From Tubiluchus corallicola (lineage: Eukaryota > Priapulida > Priapulimorpha > Priapulimorphida > Tubiluchidae): 42,500 bases of DNA. How positions within the stretch are numbered: position 1 is the stretch's first letter; each line of letters opens with the position of its first letter. Positions 1 to 12,429 of this stretch are shown here, piece after piece. Under the pieces are notes generated by a model that saw only the letters and a list, made by a program, of their open reading frames with translations, had not been told where the DNA came from and made no database searches. The stretch lies in contig JAQGDQ010001310.1 of the NCBI GenBank assembly GCA_030141605.1, forward strand, positions 1 to 42,500. Reading direction: 5' to 3'. The translations under genes were made by a program, and so were the position numbers.

Positions 1-1544
1 TGTTTTTTTTTAATAAATTATATCACTACGAATAATATGAGGATTAAGAATCTTCATATTAGTTTACTACAATATTACAGCACACTAGACGGTTGTTAAG
101 GTGATAAGTCAGCAGAGGACTGTTGCTAGGTAAAGTAAATTATAGCTAATATAGTGGAGCTAAAACAGTGGAGTACCTGTATATTAGGAGCTGCATTAGC
201 AGGTAAAAGGATTTAGGATTACAATTAAGATTTGGACTCAACGCTTGTGCTTCACATCTGTGTACTTTTCTCAACAAGACTTCATAAGATTGAGAATCTT
301 CATATTAGTTTACTACAATATTACAGCACGCTAGTCTGATATTGTGCTACAAGTCTTATTTTTATTCACCCATCCATTCACTACCCAGCTTTGGTAACTG
401 TTAAATAAGCTTATCCCTGTATGTTGCTACTTCCTGCAAAACTGTCAGTACTTTCACTATTAACCGTTAAATAAGCTTATCCCTGTATGTTGCTACTTCC
501 TGCAAAACTGTCAGTACTTTCACTGTTAACCGTTAAACAAGCTTATCCCTGTATGTTGCTACTTCCTGCAAAACTGTCAGTACTTTCACTGTTAACCGTT
601 AAATAAGCTTATCCCTGTATGTTGCTACTTCCTGCAAACTGTCAGTACTTTCACTGTTAACCGTTAAATAAGCTTATCCCTGTATGTTGCTACTTCCTGC
701 AAAACTGTCAGTACTTTCACCGTTATCCGTTAAATAGCTTATTTAATGGTTAACAGTGAAAGCACTGAGAGTTTTACAGGAGTAGTAATATACAGGGATA
801 AGCTTATTTAACGGATAACGGTGAAAGTACTGACAGTTTTGCAGGAAGTAGCAACATACAGGGATAAGCTTAGTTAACGGTTAACAGTGAAAGTACTGAC
901 AGTTTTGCAGGAAGTAGCAACATACAGGGATAAGCTTATTTAACGGTTAACAGTGAAAGTACTGACAGTTTTGCAGGAAGTAGCAACATACAGGGATAAG
1001 CTTGTTTAACGGTTAACAGTGAAAGTACTGACAGTTTTGCAGGAAGTAGCAACATACAGGGATAAGCTTATTTAACGGTTAATAGTGAAAGTACTGACAG
1101 TTTTGCAGGAAGTAGCAACATACAGGGATAAGCTTATTTAACAGTTACCAAAGCTGGGTAGTGAATGGATGGGTGAATAAAAATAAGACTTGTAGCACAA
1201 TATCAGACTAGCGCGCTGTAATATTGTAGTAAACTAATATGAAGATTCTTAATCATAAGAAGTCTTGTTGAGAAAAGTACACAGATGTGAAGCACAAGCG
1301 TTGAGTCCAAATCCTAATTGTAATCCTAAATCCTTTTGCCTGCTAATGCAGCTCCTAATATGCGATTAACAGGTATTCGATTTAGCTCCAATATTTTAGC
1401 TATAATTTACTTTACCTAGCAACAGTCCTCTGCTGACTTGTCACCTTAACAACCGTCTAGTGTGCTGTAATATTGTAGTAAACTAATATGAAGATTCTTA
1501 ATCCTCATATTATTCGTAGTGATATAATTTATTAAAAAAAAACA
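1..1544. mobile_element. Foldback (FB-like) palindromic element
   Basis: The first ~394 bases and the last ~394 bases (1151-1544) are near-perfect reverse complements. Both outer ends read TG, nine T, AATAAATTATATC, so the palindrome is complete to the exact base or runs on before position 1. The inner part is an array of 66-bp units in one orientation (399-732, five copies) facing the same units inverted (about 740-1146, six copies). No coding capacity is seen. Long inverted repeats built of internal tandem repeats are the hallmark of Drosophila FB and Galileo foldback elements; that is a structural analogy, not proof of homology. The left target duplication lies outside the window, so the superfamily cannot be set. 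Confidence 0.8.
399..1146. repeat. 66-bp tandem units, inverted about ~735
   Basis: Units contain AAGCTTATCCCTGTATGTTG and a TGTCAGTACTTTCAC block. The starts at 407, 473, 539, 605 and 670 give a period of 65-66. After the turn-around near 735 the same units run in reverse complement, with one copy more than in the left arm. The unit nearest the turn-around on the right is the most diverged. Confidence 0.85.
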
Positions 1545-1551
1545 GGTTATA

Positions 1552-1782
1552 ATGTTTTCTCAAATTTTTATGACAAATATATTCCTGAAAATACAAAAAC
1601 GTCGTAGACTCGTTCTCATCATGGACAATGCTCCCAGAAATTGCTGGCTGCTATGGCGCGTAATTGAAAGACATTTTAGCAATGATGGATTCGTCAGAAG
1701 TGTCACCCTCAAGACCAAGGATGTACTTCTACGAAGACCCATCCACAAGCTCTGCCTGATAGAAAGTGTATATGATAATTAG
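1552..1782 (+). pseudogene. BEL/Pao retrotransposon pol 3' end (DUF5641-like)
   Basis: The 76-codon open frame carries the pattern found at the C-terminal end of BEL/Pao polyproteins: LVLIMDNAPRN, then WRVIE, then DGFVRSVTLKT, then RRPIHKLCLIE. The upstream residues FYDKYIPE lie in a different frame at about 1567-1590, so there is a frameshift, and the Lys-Trp-rich segment expected before LVLI is missing. The fragment starts only 8 bases after the foldback element, which may have interrupted it. A putative polypurine tract and LTR follow. It is a dead fragment, not a gene. Confidence 0.65.
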
Positions 1783-1855
1783 TTTTGTTAGTAATTGACA
1801 CATTACTTAAAAGGTTAATTAAAGGAGATAATGTTAATGCTAAAAGGGAGCATTT

Positions 1856-1865
1856 AAGGGGGCGG
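1856..1865 (+). promoter_or_regulatory. Putative polypurine tract
   Basis: AAGGGGGCGG lies directly before TGTGCTG, 74 bases after the pol stop. This is the expected place for the plus-strand primer of an LTR element. Confidence 0.45.
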
Positions 1866-2261
1866 TGTGCTGATTTAAACTTGTGTTGCCCCCTCTTTTC
1901 TGTTATATACTGGTTTCCTTTTAAACAGGTTATGTGACCAGTCTTTTACCTGTACACTTACCTGTAGGTTAGAGTAACTCAGGCATTCACACACTGCAGT
2001 TACAGATTGTTTAGCGTCATTCATTGATTCGTTGTTATAATTTCATAATTACACTTATAGAAGATCACCATGTAAGTTGATTTATTAATTTCTTAAATCT
2101 TGAACTTTTGTTTATTAAAAAGACTAGAGATTAGATTTTATAATTTGCGTAAAACTTTGTTAAAGTCAATTAGATCAATTTGGTTTAGATTTCACCGTAA
2201 AATTGAGCAGAATTATATAAAATTATCTTATTTGTTTTCAGATTAAACGATACAAGCTACA
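1866..2261 (+). mobile_element. Putative BEL/Pao 3' LTR
   Basis: It begins TGTGCTGATTT directly after the polypurine tract. It contains a TATA-like TTATATAC near 1902 and ends with ATTAAACGATACAAGCTACA at 2261, giving TG...CA ends and 396 bp. A donor-like GTAAGT near 2070 and an acceptor-like TTTTCAG at 2235 are also visible. The partner LTR is not in the window, so the right boundary is inferred. Confidence 0.4.
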
Positions 2262-4414
<2,153 letters not shown>

Positions 4415-4419
4415 ATAAA

Positions 4420-4668
4420 TGTAGCAGACGTAGCTTTTTTGTTAATCTTACTTACATATTCGTGCACGAGGCGCCATCTGTGGCGGGAATGTAAAGCTTT
4501 TGGTTTTTCTGTTTGTTAGCTGCTAGTCACCTGTCTGTTTTACACACCTGTGCTCTGAACAGTCAGGTTAATCCACTTTATGGGATGTGTGGGACATTTA
4601 TGTACTTATTATGTTACAATAAAGCATTCTTTGATATTAACCTCTGTTGACAGTGTTTTTTGACTACA
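4420..4668. mobile_element. Solo LTR with 5-bp target duplication
   Basis: A 249-bp segment starts TGTAGCAGACG and ends TTGACTACA, with inverted ends TGTAG/CTACA. It is flanked by identical ATAAA copies (4415-4419 and 4669-4673). A polyadenylation-type AATAAA lies at 4618-4623, about 45 bases before the end, which supports the plus orientation. Short LTRs with TG...CA ends and 5-bp duplications fit Ty3/gypsy or BEL families. Without an internal region the family is open. Confidence 0.75.
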
Positions 4669-4673
4669 ATAAA

Positions 4674-5778
4674 GTACTAATAAAATGATGTTCATTAAGT
4701 AACAGCATGCATGTAGTACGATATGCTTAACTCTTATATCAAAATTTGATTTTTTGCATTAAAGTTTTGCCAGTTTGCTAAATATCCAACAATAATTTAA
4801 ATAATAATTAAATTTAAATTTAACATTTTGATATAGTGAGCAATAGTGAGCTTGTACCTTGACTGAATTAAATGCAATTTCAGCGTTTATGATGGAGGAT
4901 TAATTATATACAAATAATATTTGGCACTTTCAAGTATAATTATTAAAGTTAATAATTGTCATTTCTGTCTGTTTATTGTTTTGTTTTCCCGTTGTATAAT
5001 TTTGTGTGTCATTATATTCATGTATGTATTGTAAATATGTAACTAATTGTATTTGTAAATATACGACAACAATGGCGGCAGCGGAGGTAGGACTACTGGT
5101 AGTTGTTCGTACAGTGGAAGAGGTTATACTGCAAAACACAAAAGAACAACATTGAAGATCAAAACACTACTTGAATAAACGTGCATTGTTGCTAGTTGAG
5201 GGTCTCAGGTCGAGGGTACTATGTTCATACTCACTCACAATTGGATATTTAAAACTGGATTAATTTACTGTCAAAGAAAGATTGAAACCAAACCTGTTTG
5301 AAATGCCACAAACCTGGCTTTAGTTAACAAACATTCATTCACAATCGAATATCTAGTGCTTAAATAAAGTATAAAAGCGTAGAAGGATTGAATCTGTAGA
5401 GAGTTTAAAGTATATTAGACTGAAGGTAGCTAGACTATTGTAGACTGTCTCAATCTGGTGGTTAAAATAAAGAATATGAAATTGTGTTGAACTGCAAAAG
5501 ACCATTCAACAGCAATGCTCAAGAAAAAAAGACCCATGCAGAGCTACCCAAGTCACATGCACCCACTGAGCTTACCTGATTGGCTGGTGAAATTCACTGG
5601 CAATCTACATTCCCATATATGGGAAGCCCAGCAGGTACAGGTGACTGAGCAGCACTGGCCAAGGCCACAGCCTGGATTAAACTTCGACTCCAGTTCCATA
5701 ATAATTTTAAATGTAGGTGGCAGCACACATTATTGTAGTAGTTTAAATTAAGAATCGCAAATGAAATGCGCGGCAAGT
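4674..5778. other. Gene-free stretch
   Basis: No recognisable gene. A 27-codon run begins at an ATGGCGGCAGCGG at about 5072, in good start context. A 78-codon frame lies at 5515-5751. Neither shows a known domain, a repeat or splice partners that would make it convincing. Confidence 0.4.
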
Positions 5779-5844
5779 GCACCCTGGGACAGCTAACCCG
5801 TGTCGTTTTACCAGCTTGTGCGAACATTTTAAATTATTAATAAT
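5779..5844 (+). repeat. Dispersed repeat family, copy 1 (short)
   Basis: The block GCACCCTGG ... GTCGTTTTACCAG ... TGTGCGAACATTTTAAATTATT matches the core of two longer copies at 23281-23700 and 32780-33130 in the same orientation. Only the ~65-bp core is recognisable here. Confidence 0.5.
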
Positions 5845-6242
5845 ATAATATATTAATTCATATTTTTGTAAGAACAAAAAAGGGAGCAAACAACTAAGCA
5901 AAAGTAAAATTAAAACAAGAAACATAAGCAAGTAATCAAGCAAATGAGCAAGCAAGCAAACATTAAAAACAGATAGTTAAGCAAGTAAACAAGCGAATGA
6001 ACAAACTAGCAACCCAGTAAGCAAAAAAAAACTAAATAAAGAAAATAAGCAAACGAAACAGCAAAAAGTCAGTGAGCAAAGAATTAAACAAACGAGAAAG
6101 CAAGCGTGAAAACAGCAAACAAAACGTACCACCTCCACCCATTTTCACAACAAGCAATACCAAGTCATTGTTTACTTTTTTATTATCAAATGTTTTAGCC
6201 GTAAACGTGTAATAATCGCTCGTTTTTTAATATGGATCTTAT
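5845..6242. other. A/G-rich AAGCAA low-complexity stretch
   Basis: From about 5870 to 6120 the sequence is a loose run of AAGCAAG, AAACAAGC and GAGCAAGC words without a fixed period. No gene seen. Confidence 0.6.
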
Positions 6243-7258
6243 GAAAAGCTGACCCAGCAACTGCTTGTGGTGTGTTATTAAATGCGTTGTTAAAATGTTG
6301 TTGAAAGCTGACTCAGTAACTGCTTGTGGTGTGTTATTAAATGCGTTGTTAAAATGTCGTTGAAAAGCTGACTCAGCAACTGCTTGTGGTGTCTTAATAA
6401 ATGCGTTGTTAAAATGTTGTTGAAAAGCTGACCCAGCAACTGCTTGTGGTGTGTTATTAAATGCGTTGTTAAAATGTTGTTGAAAAGCTGACTCAGTAAC
6501 TGCTTGTGGTGTGTTATTAAATGCGTTGTTAAAATGTTGTTGAAAGCTGACCCAGTAACTGCTTGTGGTGTGTTATTAAATGCGTTGTTAAAATGTCGTT
6601 GAAAAGCTGACTCAGCAACTGCTTGTGGTGTGTTAATAAATGCGTTGTTAAAATGTTGTTGAAAAGCTGACTCAGCAACTGCTTGTGGTGTGTTATTAAA
6701 TGCGTTGTTAAAATGTTGTTGAAAGCTGACCCAGCAACTGCTTGTGGTGTGTTAATAAATGCGTTGTTAAAATGTTGTTGAAAAGCTGACTCAGCAACTG
6801 CTTGTGGTGTGTCATTAAATGCGTTGTTAAAATGTTGTTGAAAAGCTGACTCAGCAACTGCTTGTGGTGTGTCATTAAATACGTTGTTAAAATGTTGTTG
6901 AAAAGCTGACCCAGCAACTGCTTGTGGTGTGTTATTAAATACGTTGTTAAAATGTCGTTGAAAAGCTGACCCAGCAACTGCTTGTGGTGTGTTATTAAAT
7001 GCGTTGTTAAAATGTTGTTGAAAAGCTGACCCAGCAACTGCTTGTGGTGTGTTATTAAATGCGTTGTTAAAATGTTGTTGAAAAGCTGACTCAGTAACTG
7101 CTTGTGGTGTGTTATTAAATGCGTTGTTAAAATGTTGTTGAAAAGCTGACCCAGCAACTGCTTGTGGTGTGTTATTAAATGCGTTGTTAAAATGTTGTTG
7201 AAAGCTGACTCAGTAACTGCTTGTGGTGTGTTATTAAATGCGTTGTTAAAATGTTGTG
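6243..7258. repeat. 60-bp minisatellite, 17 copies
   Basis: The unit contains GCTGACTCAGCAACTGCTTG and GCGTTGTTAAAATGTTGTTG. Most copies are 60 bp and several are 59 (one A lost before GCTGAC). Because 60 is divisible by three, the minus strand stays open for 193 codons (6708-7289) as a 20-residue repeat. The 59-bp copies break that frame, so coding is unlikely. Confidence 0.95.
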
Positions 7259-7485
7259 TGTTCTCGTTAATACAACGTTTTTCCTGCAATTATACATTTA
7301 GTTTAAACATCATTTATGGGAGCACACAAGCAGAATAAAAGTATCTGATTTGTTTAAATAAAAAATTGTTTATTTACAATACACAACGAAAAATATCCAA
7401 GCAATAAGCAATTATGGTGTGGGGGGCGGGGAATCGTGACCCTACAAGGGTTAAGCAAACATACTAACATTACATGAGTAAACAT

Positions 7486-8368
7486 AAAAACACTCCAATT
7501 TACATTTCAAGAACAAGTCAAATCATTTCATCAAACTATTTACAATGGAGAAAAAAGTAAAAAAACTCCAATTTACATTTCAAGAACAAGTCAAATCATT
7601 TCATCAAACTATTTACAATGGAGAAAAAAGTAAACTCCAATTTACATTTCAAGAACAAGTCAAATCATTTCATCAAACTATTTACAATGGAGAAAAAAGT
7701 AAAAAACTCCAATTTACATTTCAAGAACAAGTCAAATCATTTCATCAAACTATTTACAATGGAGAAAAAAGTAAAAAACTCCAATTTACATTTCAAGAAC
7801 AAGTCAAATCATTTCATCAAACTATTTGCAATGGAGAAAGAAGTAAAAAACTCCAATTTACATTTCAAGAACAAGTCAAATCATTTCATCAAACTATTTA
7901 CAATGGAGAAAAAAGTAAAAAAACTCCAATTTACATTTCAAGAACAAGTCAAATCATTTCATCAAACTATTTACAATGGAGAAAAAAGTAGAAAAACTCC
8001 AATTTACATTTCAAGAACAAGTCAAATCATTTCATCAAACTATTTACAATGGAGAAAAAAGTAAACTCCAATTTACATTTCAAGAACAAGTCAAATCATT
8101 TCAAACTATTTGCAATGGAGAAAGAAGTAAAAAACTCCAATTTACATTTCAAGAACAAGTCAAATCATTTCATCAAACTATTTACAATGGAGAAAAAAGT
8201 AAAAAAACTCCAATTTACATTTCAAGAACAAGTCAAATCATTTCATCAAACTATTTACAATGGAGAAAAAAGTAGAAAAACTCCAATTTACATTTCAAGA
8301 ACAAGTCAAATCATTTCATCAAACTATTTACAATGGAGAAAAAAGTAAAAAAACTCCAATTTGTATCA
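7486..8368. repeat. 73-bp minisatellite, 12 copies plus a partial
   Basis: The unit contains CTCCAATTTACATTTCAAG, CAAGTCAAATCATTTCATC and ACAATGGAGAAAAAAGTA. Lengths vary from 67 to 73 through changes in the A-run and a loss of CATC in one copy. Blocks of copies sharing the variant TTTGCAATGGAGAAAGAAG occur twice (near 7826 and 8110), which shows duplication of multi-unit blocks. Confidence 0.95.
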
Positions 8369-8984
8369 TTTCATCAAACAATATTCAAAAAACTTCTGTA
8401 TTTACATATTTACAAGGCTCGGTAACTGGACCCATGGAGGACTCCGTATTTTTGTTATGATTACTATTATGTTCATTAAAATATATGTAGAAAAAATGTT
8501 CAAAACGTTCCAAATCTGTTCAACTGAACATTTCTTTGATGTTCAAAAATGCTCATTCTGACATTGCGAACAAGTTCAAGATTCAACTTCTCCTGTTATG
8601 AGCAAAAATATTCATTTTAATGTCAGCAAAAAGCTAAAACTGATTCAACGCAGTTTCTCTTTGGAGGTTATAAGCAAAAATATTTATTTCAATGTTGGCA
8701 CGTTAAAAGCCAGTGCAAAGCCAGTGCAAGACAGCTTTGTACTGTGAGAATGTGCCAAGTCAAAAGCCAGTGCAAGATGACCCAAACTTCTCTCGGAAGC
8801 TTGGAGAATTACGTTTCAATTTGAACGTTAATTGCTATTTGCAATTCAGAGCTTCAGCATCATCAGCGGATACATTACAGTTTCTCGGATTTTTTAATAT
8901 AAAATATAAAAGTGCTTACATATTTAGCATATTTAAAGTTGATATTCAACACAAATTTTCTGCAATGCATTGTATTCTAAAGTA
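8369..8984. other. Gene-free stretch with possible exon-2-like words
   Basis: A 90-codon frame (8713-8985) has no recognised domain. AAAGCCAGTGCAAG-type words at 8707-8735 and 8751-8775 resemble the end of the finger exon 2 of the minus-strand gene (AAGCCAAAGCCAGT plus donor). The match is short and I only note it. Confidence 0.3.
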
Positions 8985-9668
8985 ATATATTCTATTAATT
9001 GACACATATCCCATAAGCTGCAATATTCTATTAACTGCAATATATCGTAGCAACTGCAGTATATTCTATTAATGGTAACATACACTATATGCTGCAATAT
9101 TCTGTTAACTGCAATATATCGTAGCAACTGCAGTATATTCTATTAATGGTAACACGTCCTATAAGCTGCAATATTGTGTTGCAATATTCTATTAACTGCA
9201 ATATATCGTAGCAACAGCAGTATATTCTATTAATGGTAACATACACTATACGCTGCAATATTCTGTTAACTGCAATATATCGTAGCGACTGTAGTATATT
9301 CTATTAATGGTAACACGTCCTATAAGCTGCAATATTCTGTTGCAATATTCTATTAACTGCAATATATCGTAGCAACAGCAGTATATTCTATTAATGGTAA
9401 CATACACTATATGCTGCAATATTCTGTTAACTGCAATATATCGTAGCAACTGCAGTATATTCTATTAATGGTAACACGTCCTATAAGCTGCAATATTCTG
9501 TTAACTGCAATGCATCACAGCAGCTGCAGTACATTCTATTAATGGTAACATATCCTATATGCTGCAATATTCTGTTAACTGCAATATATCGTAGCAACTG
9601 CAGTATATTCTATTAATTGTAACATACCTTATAAGCTGCAATATTTCTAGAAACAATATATCATACAA
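8985..9668. repeat. AT-rich array with alternating 74/87-bp units
   Basis: The unit contains AACTGCAATATATCGTAGCA and TATTCTATTAATGGTAACA. Successive TCGTAG positions at 9045, 9119, 9206, 9280, 9366 and 9441 give spacings of 74, 87, 74, 86 and 75, so the true period is a ~160-bp dimer. The long form carries an extra CAATATTGTGTTG block and the ACACGTCCTATAAG variant. The array decays to the right until about 9810. Confidence 0.85.
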
Positions 9669-9820
9669 GCTGCACTATATTCTATTAATTGTTAACGTAT
9701 CCCCTATAAGACGATGTATTTTTAGAAACTGCAATATATCATGCAAACTGCAATATGTTCTATTAATTTTTACATATCCTTCAAGCTGCAGTATTTCTAA
9801 AAACTGCAGTATACTGTATA

Positions 9821-10013
9821 AGCTACAGTATGTTAAGTCAGTTGCACTGTATCGTATACAAGTTGTGCATAAAAACTATTTATTAAGCTACAGTATGTTA
9901 AGTTAGTTGCACTGTATCGTATACAAGTTGTGCATAAAAACTATTTATTAAGCTACAGTATGTTAAGTTAGTTGTACTGTATCGTATACAAGTTGTGCAA
10001 AAAAACTAACTAT
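9821..10013. repeat. 65-bp tandem repeat, 3 copies
   Basis: Units start AGCTACAGTATGTTAAGT at 9821, 9886 and 9951, and contain TATCGTATACAAGTTGTGC. They are nearly identical. Confidence 0.9.
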
Positions 10014-10039
10014 TTATAAGATAGAGTGACCATGATGCT

Positions 10040-10540
10040 GATGATGCTGGATGTTTGTGAGGCGGCAGTTACCGAGCCGATGAGGAGGAATTTTCTGAAG
10101 AGCAGGGGGAGGGGGATTGAAAACAATAATCATTAATAATAATTTCTATTTCTGGTGCTTTAATTAAGAAGCGTAATTGTTCAAAGTACGCTCAAAACGT
10201 TGTAATGAATCGAAGCACAAATGTTGTTTTAGTTAAGAAGCGTAATTGCTTAAAGTACGCTCAAAACATTTTAAAAGATTTGAAGCACCAATGTTGAAGC
10301 ACCAATGTTGCTTTAATTAAGAAGCCTCATTGTTTAAAGTACGCTCAAAACGTTTTAATGATTCGAAGCGTCAAAATTGTTCATAATAGAATTGATCCCC
10401 CTCCCATGCCGATAGTGACCAGGCGGTGGGAAGCTAATTTTTAATAACATGGCGACACATATTTCAGCCATATTTAATATTTCAGCCATATTTAATTGAT
10501 TGTACATTCAAACGTTATCTATACATGGACAGCCATGGTT
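10040..10540 (+). pseudogene. Relic of the last exon of the C2HC-finger gene
   Basis: Collinear fragments of exon 5 of the minus-strand gene (30972-31382) occur here in order on the plus strand. They are GATGTTTGTGAGGCGGC (10050-10066), GATGAGGAGGAA then GAAGAGCAGG (10080-10105), GATAGTGACC (10411-10420), GGCGGTGGGAAGCTA (10422-10436) and CATGGACAGCCATGGTT (10524-10540). Large parts are deleted and a ~75-bp minisatellite has grown in the middle. It has the same orientation as the left-arm paralog but lies upstream of it, so it belonged to a third copy of the gene. Confidence 0.7.
10156..10384. repeat. ~75-bp degenerate tandem repeat, 3 copies
   Basis: The unit is TTTAATTAAGAAGCGTAATTG, then AAAGTACGCTCAAAAC, then GAAGCAC(C)AATGTT. 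A 16-bp GAAGCACCAATGTT block is doubled in the second copy. It sits inside the exon 5 relic. Confidence 0.8.
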
Positions 10541-10559
10541 ACAATATTAGGCAACATCT

Positions 10560-10758
10560 TTAAATTATGCAAGGTGGCAAACTTGATGCCTATAGTCAAA
10601 ATAACCGCTTGACTATATACAAGGTTTAAATTATGCAACGTGGCAAACTTGATGCCTATAGTCAAAATAACCGCTTGACTATATACAAGGTTTAAATTAT
10701 GCAACGTGGCAAACTTGATGCCTATAGTCAAAATAACAGCTTGACTATATACAAGGTT
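10560..10758. repeat. 66-bp tandem repeat, 3 copies
   Basis: Copies start at 10561, 10627 and 10693 (TAAATTATGCAACGTGGC ... CTTGACTATATACAAGG). The unit length of 66 keeps an 88-codon minus-strand frame open, but nothing else suggests coding. Confidence 0.9.
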
Positions 10759-10949
10759 GTGTGTCATAATAGCAATTATTTTCATAGAAGAAACATTCAG
10801 CCATTATTCCTCATATGCTGGAAAAGGATGGACAAATCTTTGTATGACAAAATGATAGAAATTACCATTACTGGTTCGTGAAAAAAATGTAGTGATAGAT
10901 TCCATATGAAATGAGATTGTAGTAGAGCGATAAAGATCACATTACAGAT

Positions 10950-11997
10950 TCATCGAGTAACATGATACATAGCCATGTCACAGTATAGTGATGGATGTTA
11001 TAGAACAGTGATGGAAACTACCATAATCAACGAGTCACATAAAATGTGATAGTAACGAAAAAACTGCCATCAAGGCATCAAATGAAGAGACATGATAAAG
11101 TGATGCGAGTCACTGTTAATGTCTTCATCGAGTAACATGATACATAGCCATGTCACAGTATAGTGATGGATGTTATAGAACAGTGATGGAAACTACCATC
11201 ATAAACGAGTCACATAAAATGATGTGATAGTAACGAAAAAACTGCCACCAAGGCATCAAATGAAGAGACATGATAACGTGATGCGAGTCACTGTTAATGT
11301 CTTCATCGAGTAACATGATACATAGCCATGTCACAGTATAGTGATGGATGTTATAGAACAGTGATGGAAACTACCATCATAAACGAGTCACATAAAATGA
11401 TGTGATAGTAACGAAAAAACTGCCACCAAGGCATCAAATGAAGAGACATGATAACGTGATGCGAGTCACTGTTAATGTCTTCATCGAGTAACATGATACA
11501 TAGCCATGTCACAGTATAGTGATGGATGTTATAGAACAGTGATGGAAACTACCATCATAAACGAGTCACATAAAATGTGATAGTAACGAAAAAACTGCCA
11601 TCAAGGCATCAAATGAAGAGACATGATAACGTGATGCGAGTCACTGTTAATGTCTTCATCGAGTAACATGATACATAGCCATGTCACAGTATAGTGATGG
11701 ATGTTATAGAACAGTGATGGAAACTACCATCATAAACGAGTCACATAAAATGATGTGATAGTAACGAAAAAACTGCCACCAAGGCATCAAATGAAGAGAC
11801 ATGATAACGTGATGCGAGTCACTGTTAATGTCTTCATCGAGTAACATGATACATAGCCATGTCACAGTATAGTGATGGATGTTATAGAACAGTGATGGAA
11901 AGTACCATCATCAACGAGTCGCATAAAATGATGTGATAGTAACGAAAAAAACTGCCATCAAAGCGACAAATGAAGAGACATGATAACGTGATGCGAC
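10950..11997. repeat. 178-bp satellite, 6 copies with higher-order structure
   Basis: Units start TCATCGAGTAACATGATACA at 10950, 11125, 11303, 11481, 11656 and 11834, with lengths 175, 178, 178, 175, 178 and a partial last copy. Copies 1 and 4 share both a 3-bp deletion (AAAATGTGATAG against AAAATGATGTGATAG) and a CATCAAGG variant, whereas 2, 3 and 5 have CACCAAGG. This gives a three-monomer higher-order unit of 531 bp. Confidence 0.92.
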
Positions 11998-12429
11998 AAA
12001 TGCCTTATAAGAGAGAAACGGAATATTTTAAAAAATTCTCTTGATGAAATTGAACAGAATCACTGATTATTAATCAGTACTAAAGCAGTAAACAAGTAAA
12101 ACTGATAACAGTGGTGGCAACTACTGCTAATATATCACATAAAGTGGCATGACACAGCACCGAAACTAGAATATTTCAAAAAATATTGAGCCATCAGGGA
12201 AATACTCCTGTCATGACATATGGAGAAATGCACGTTATTAAACATTGCACTGTTAAAACTGCTTGATAAAGTTGAACGTAACAGTCGGCATTGAAACTGT
12301 ACCAACAATAACGGTACAGAAAACAGCCGCTATTTAAAGATTACATGATCAAAATGCCCTTGTTGAAACTGAACATAATCATTGAAAAATACAGTACGAA
12401 AGAAGGTTCCTTAAAGATTGCACATTTAA
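11998..12429. other. Degenerate satellite-like flank
   Basis: Carries scattered words of the neighbouring arrays (AACTGAACATAATC, GTACCAACAATAACGGTACAG) and looks like decayed repeat units bridging the 178-bp and 93-bp arrays. No gene seen. Confidence 0.4.

Noticed and set aside
7545-8460. Repeated frames with LQFTFQEQVKSFHQTI
   Set aside because: These come from the 73-bp array; the frame changes with every unit and has no independent support.
10950-11997. CRISPR-like array
   Set aside because: The repeats are contiguous with no unique spacers, units are far too long, and the sequence is eukaryotic.
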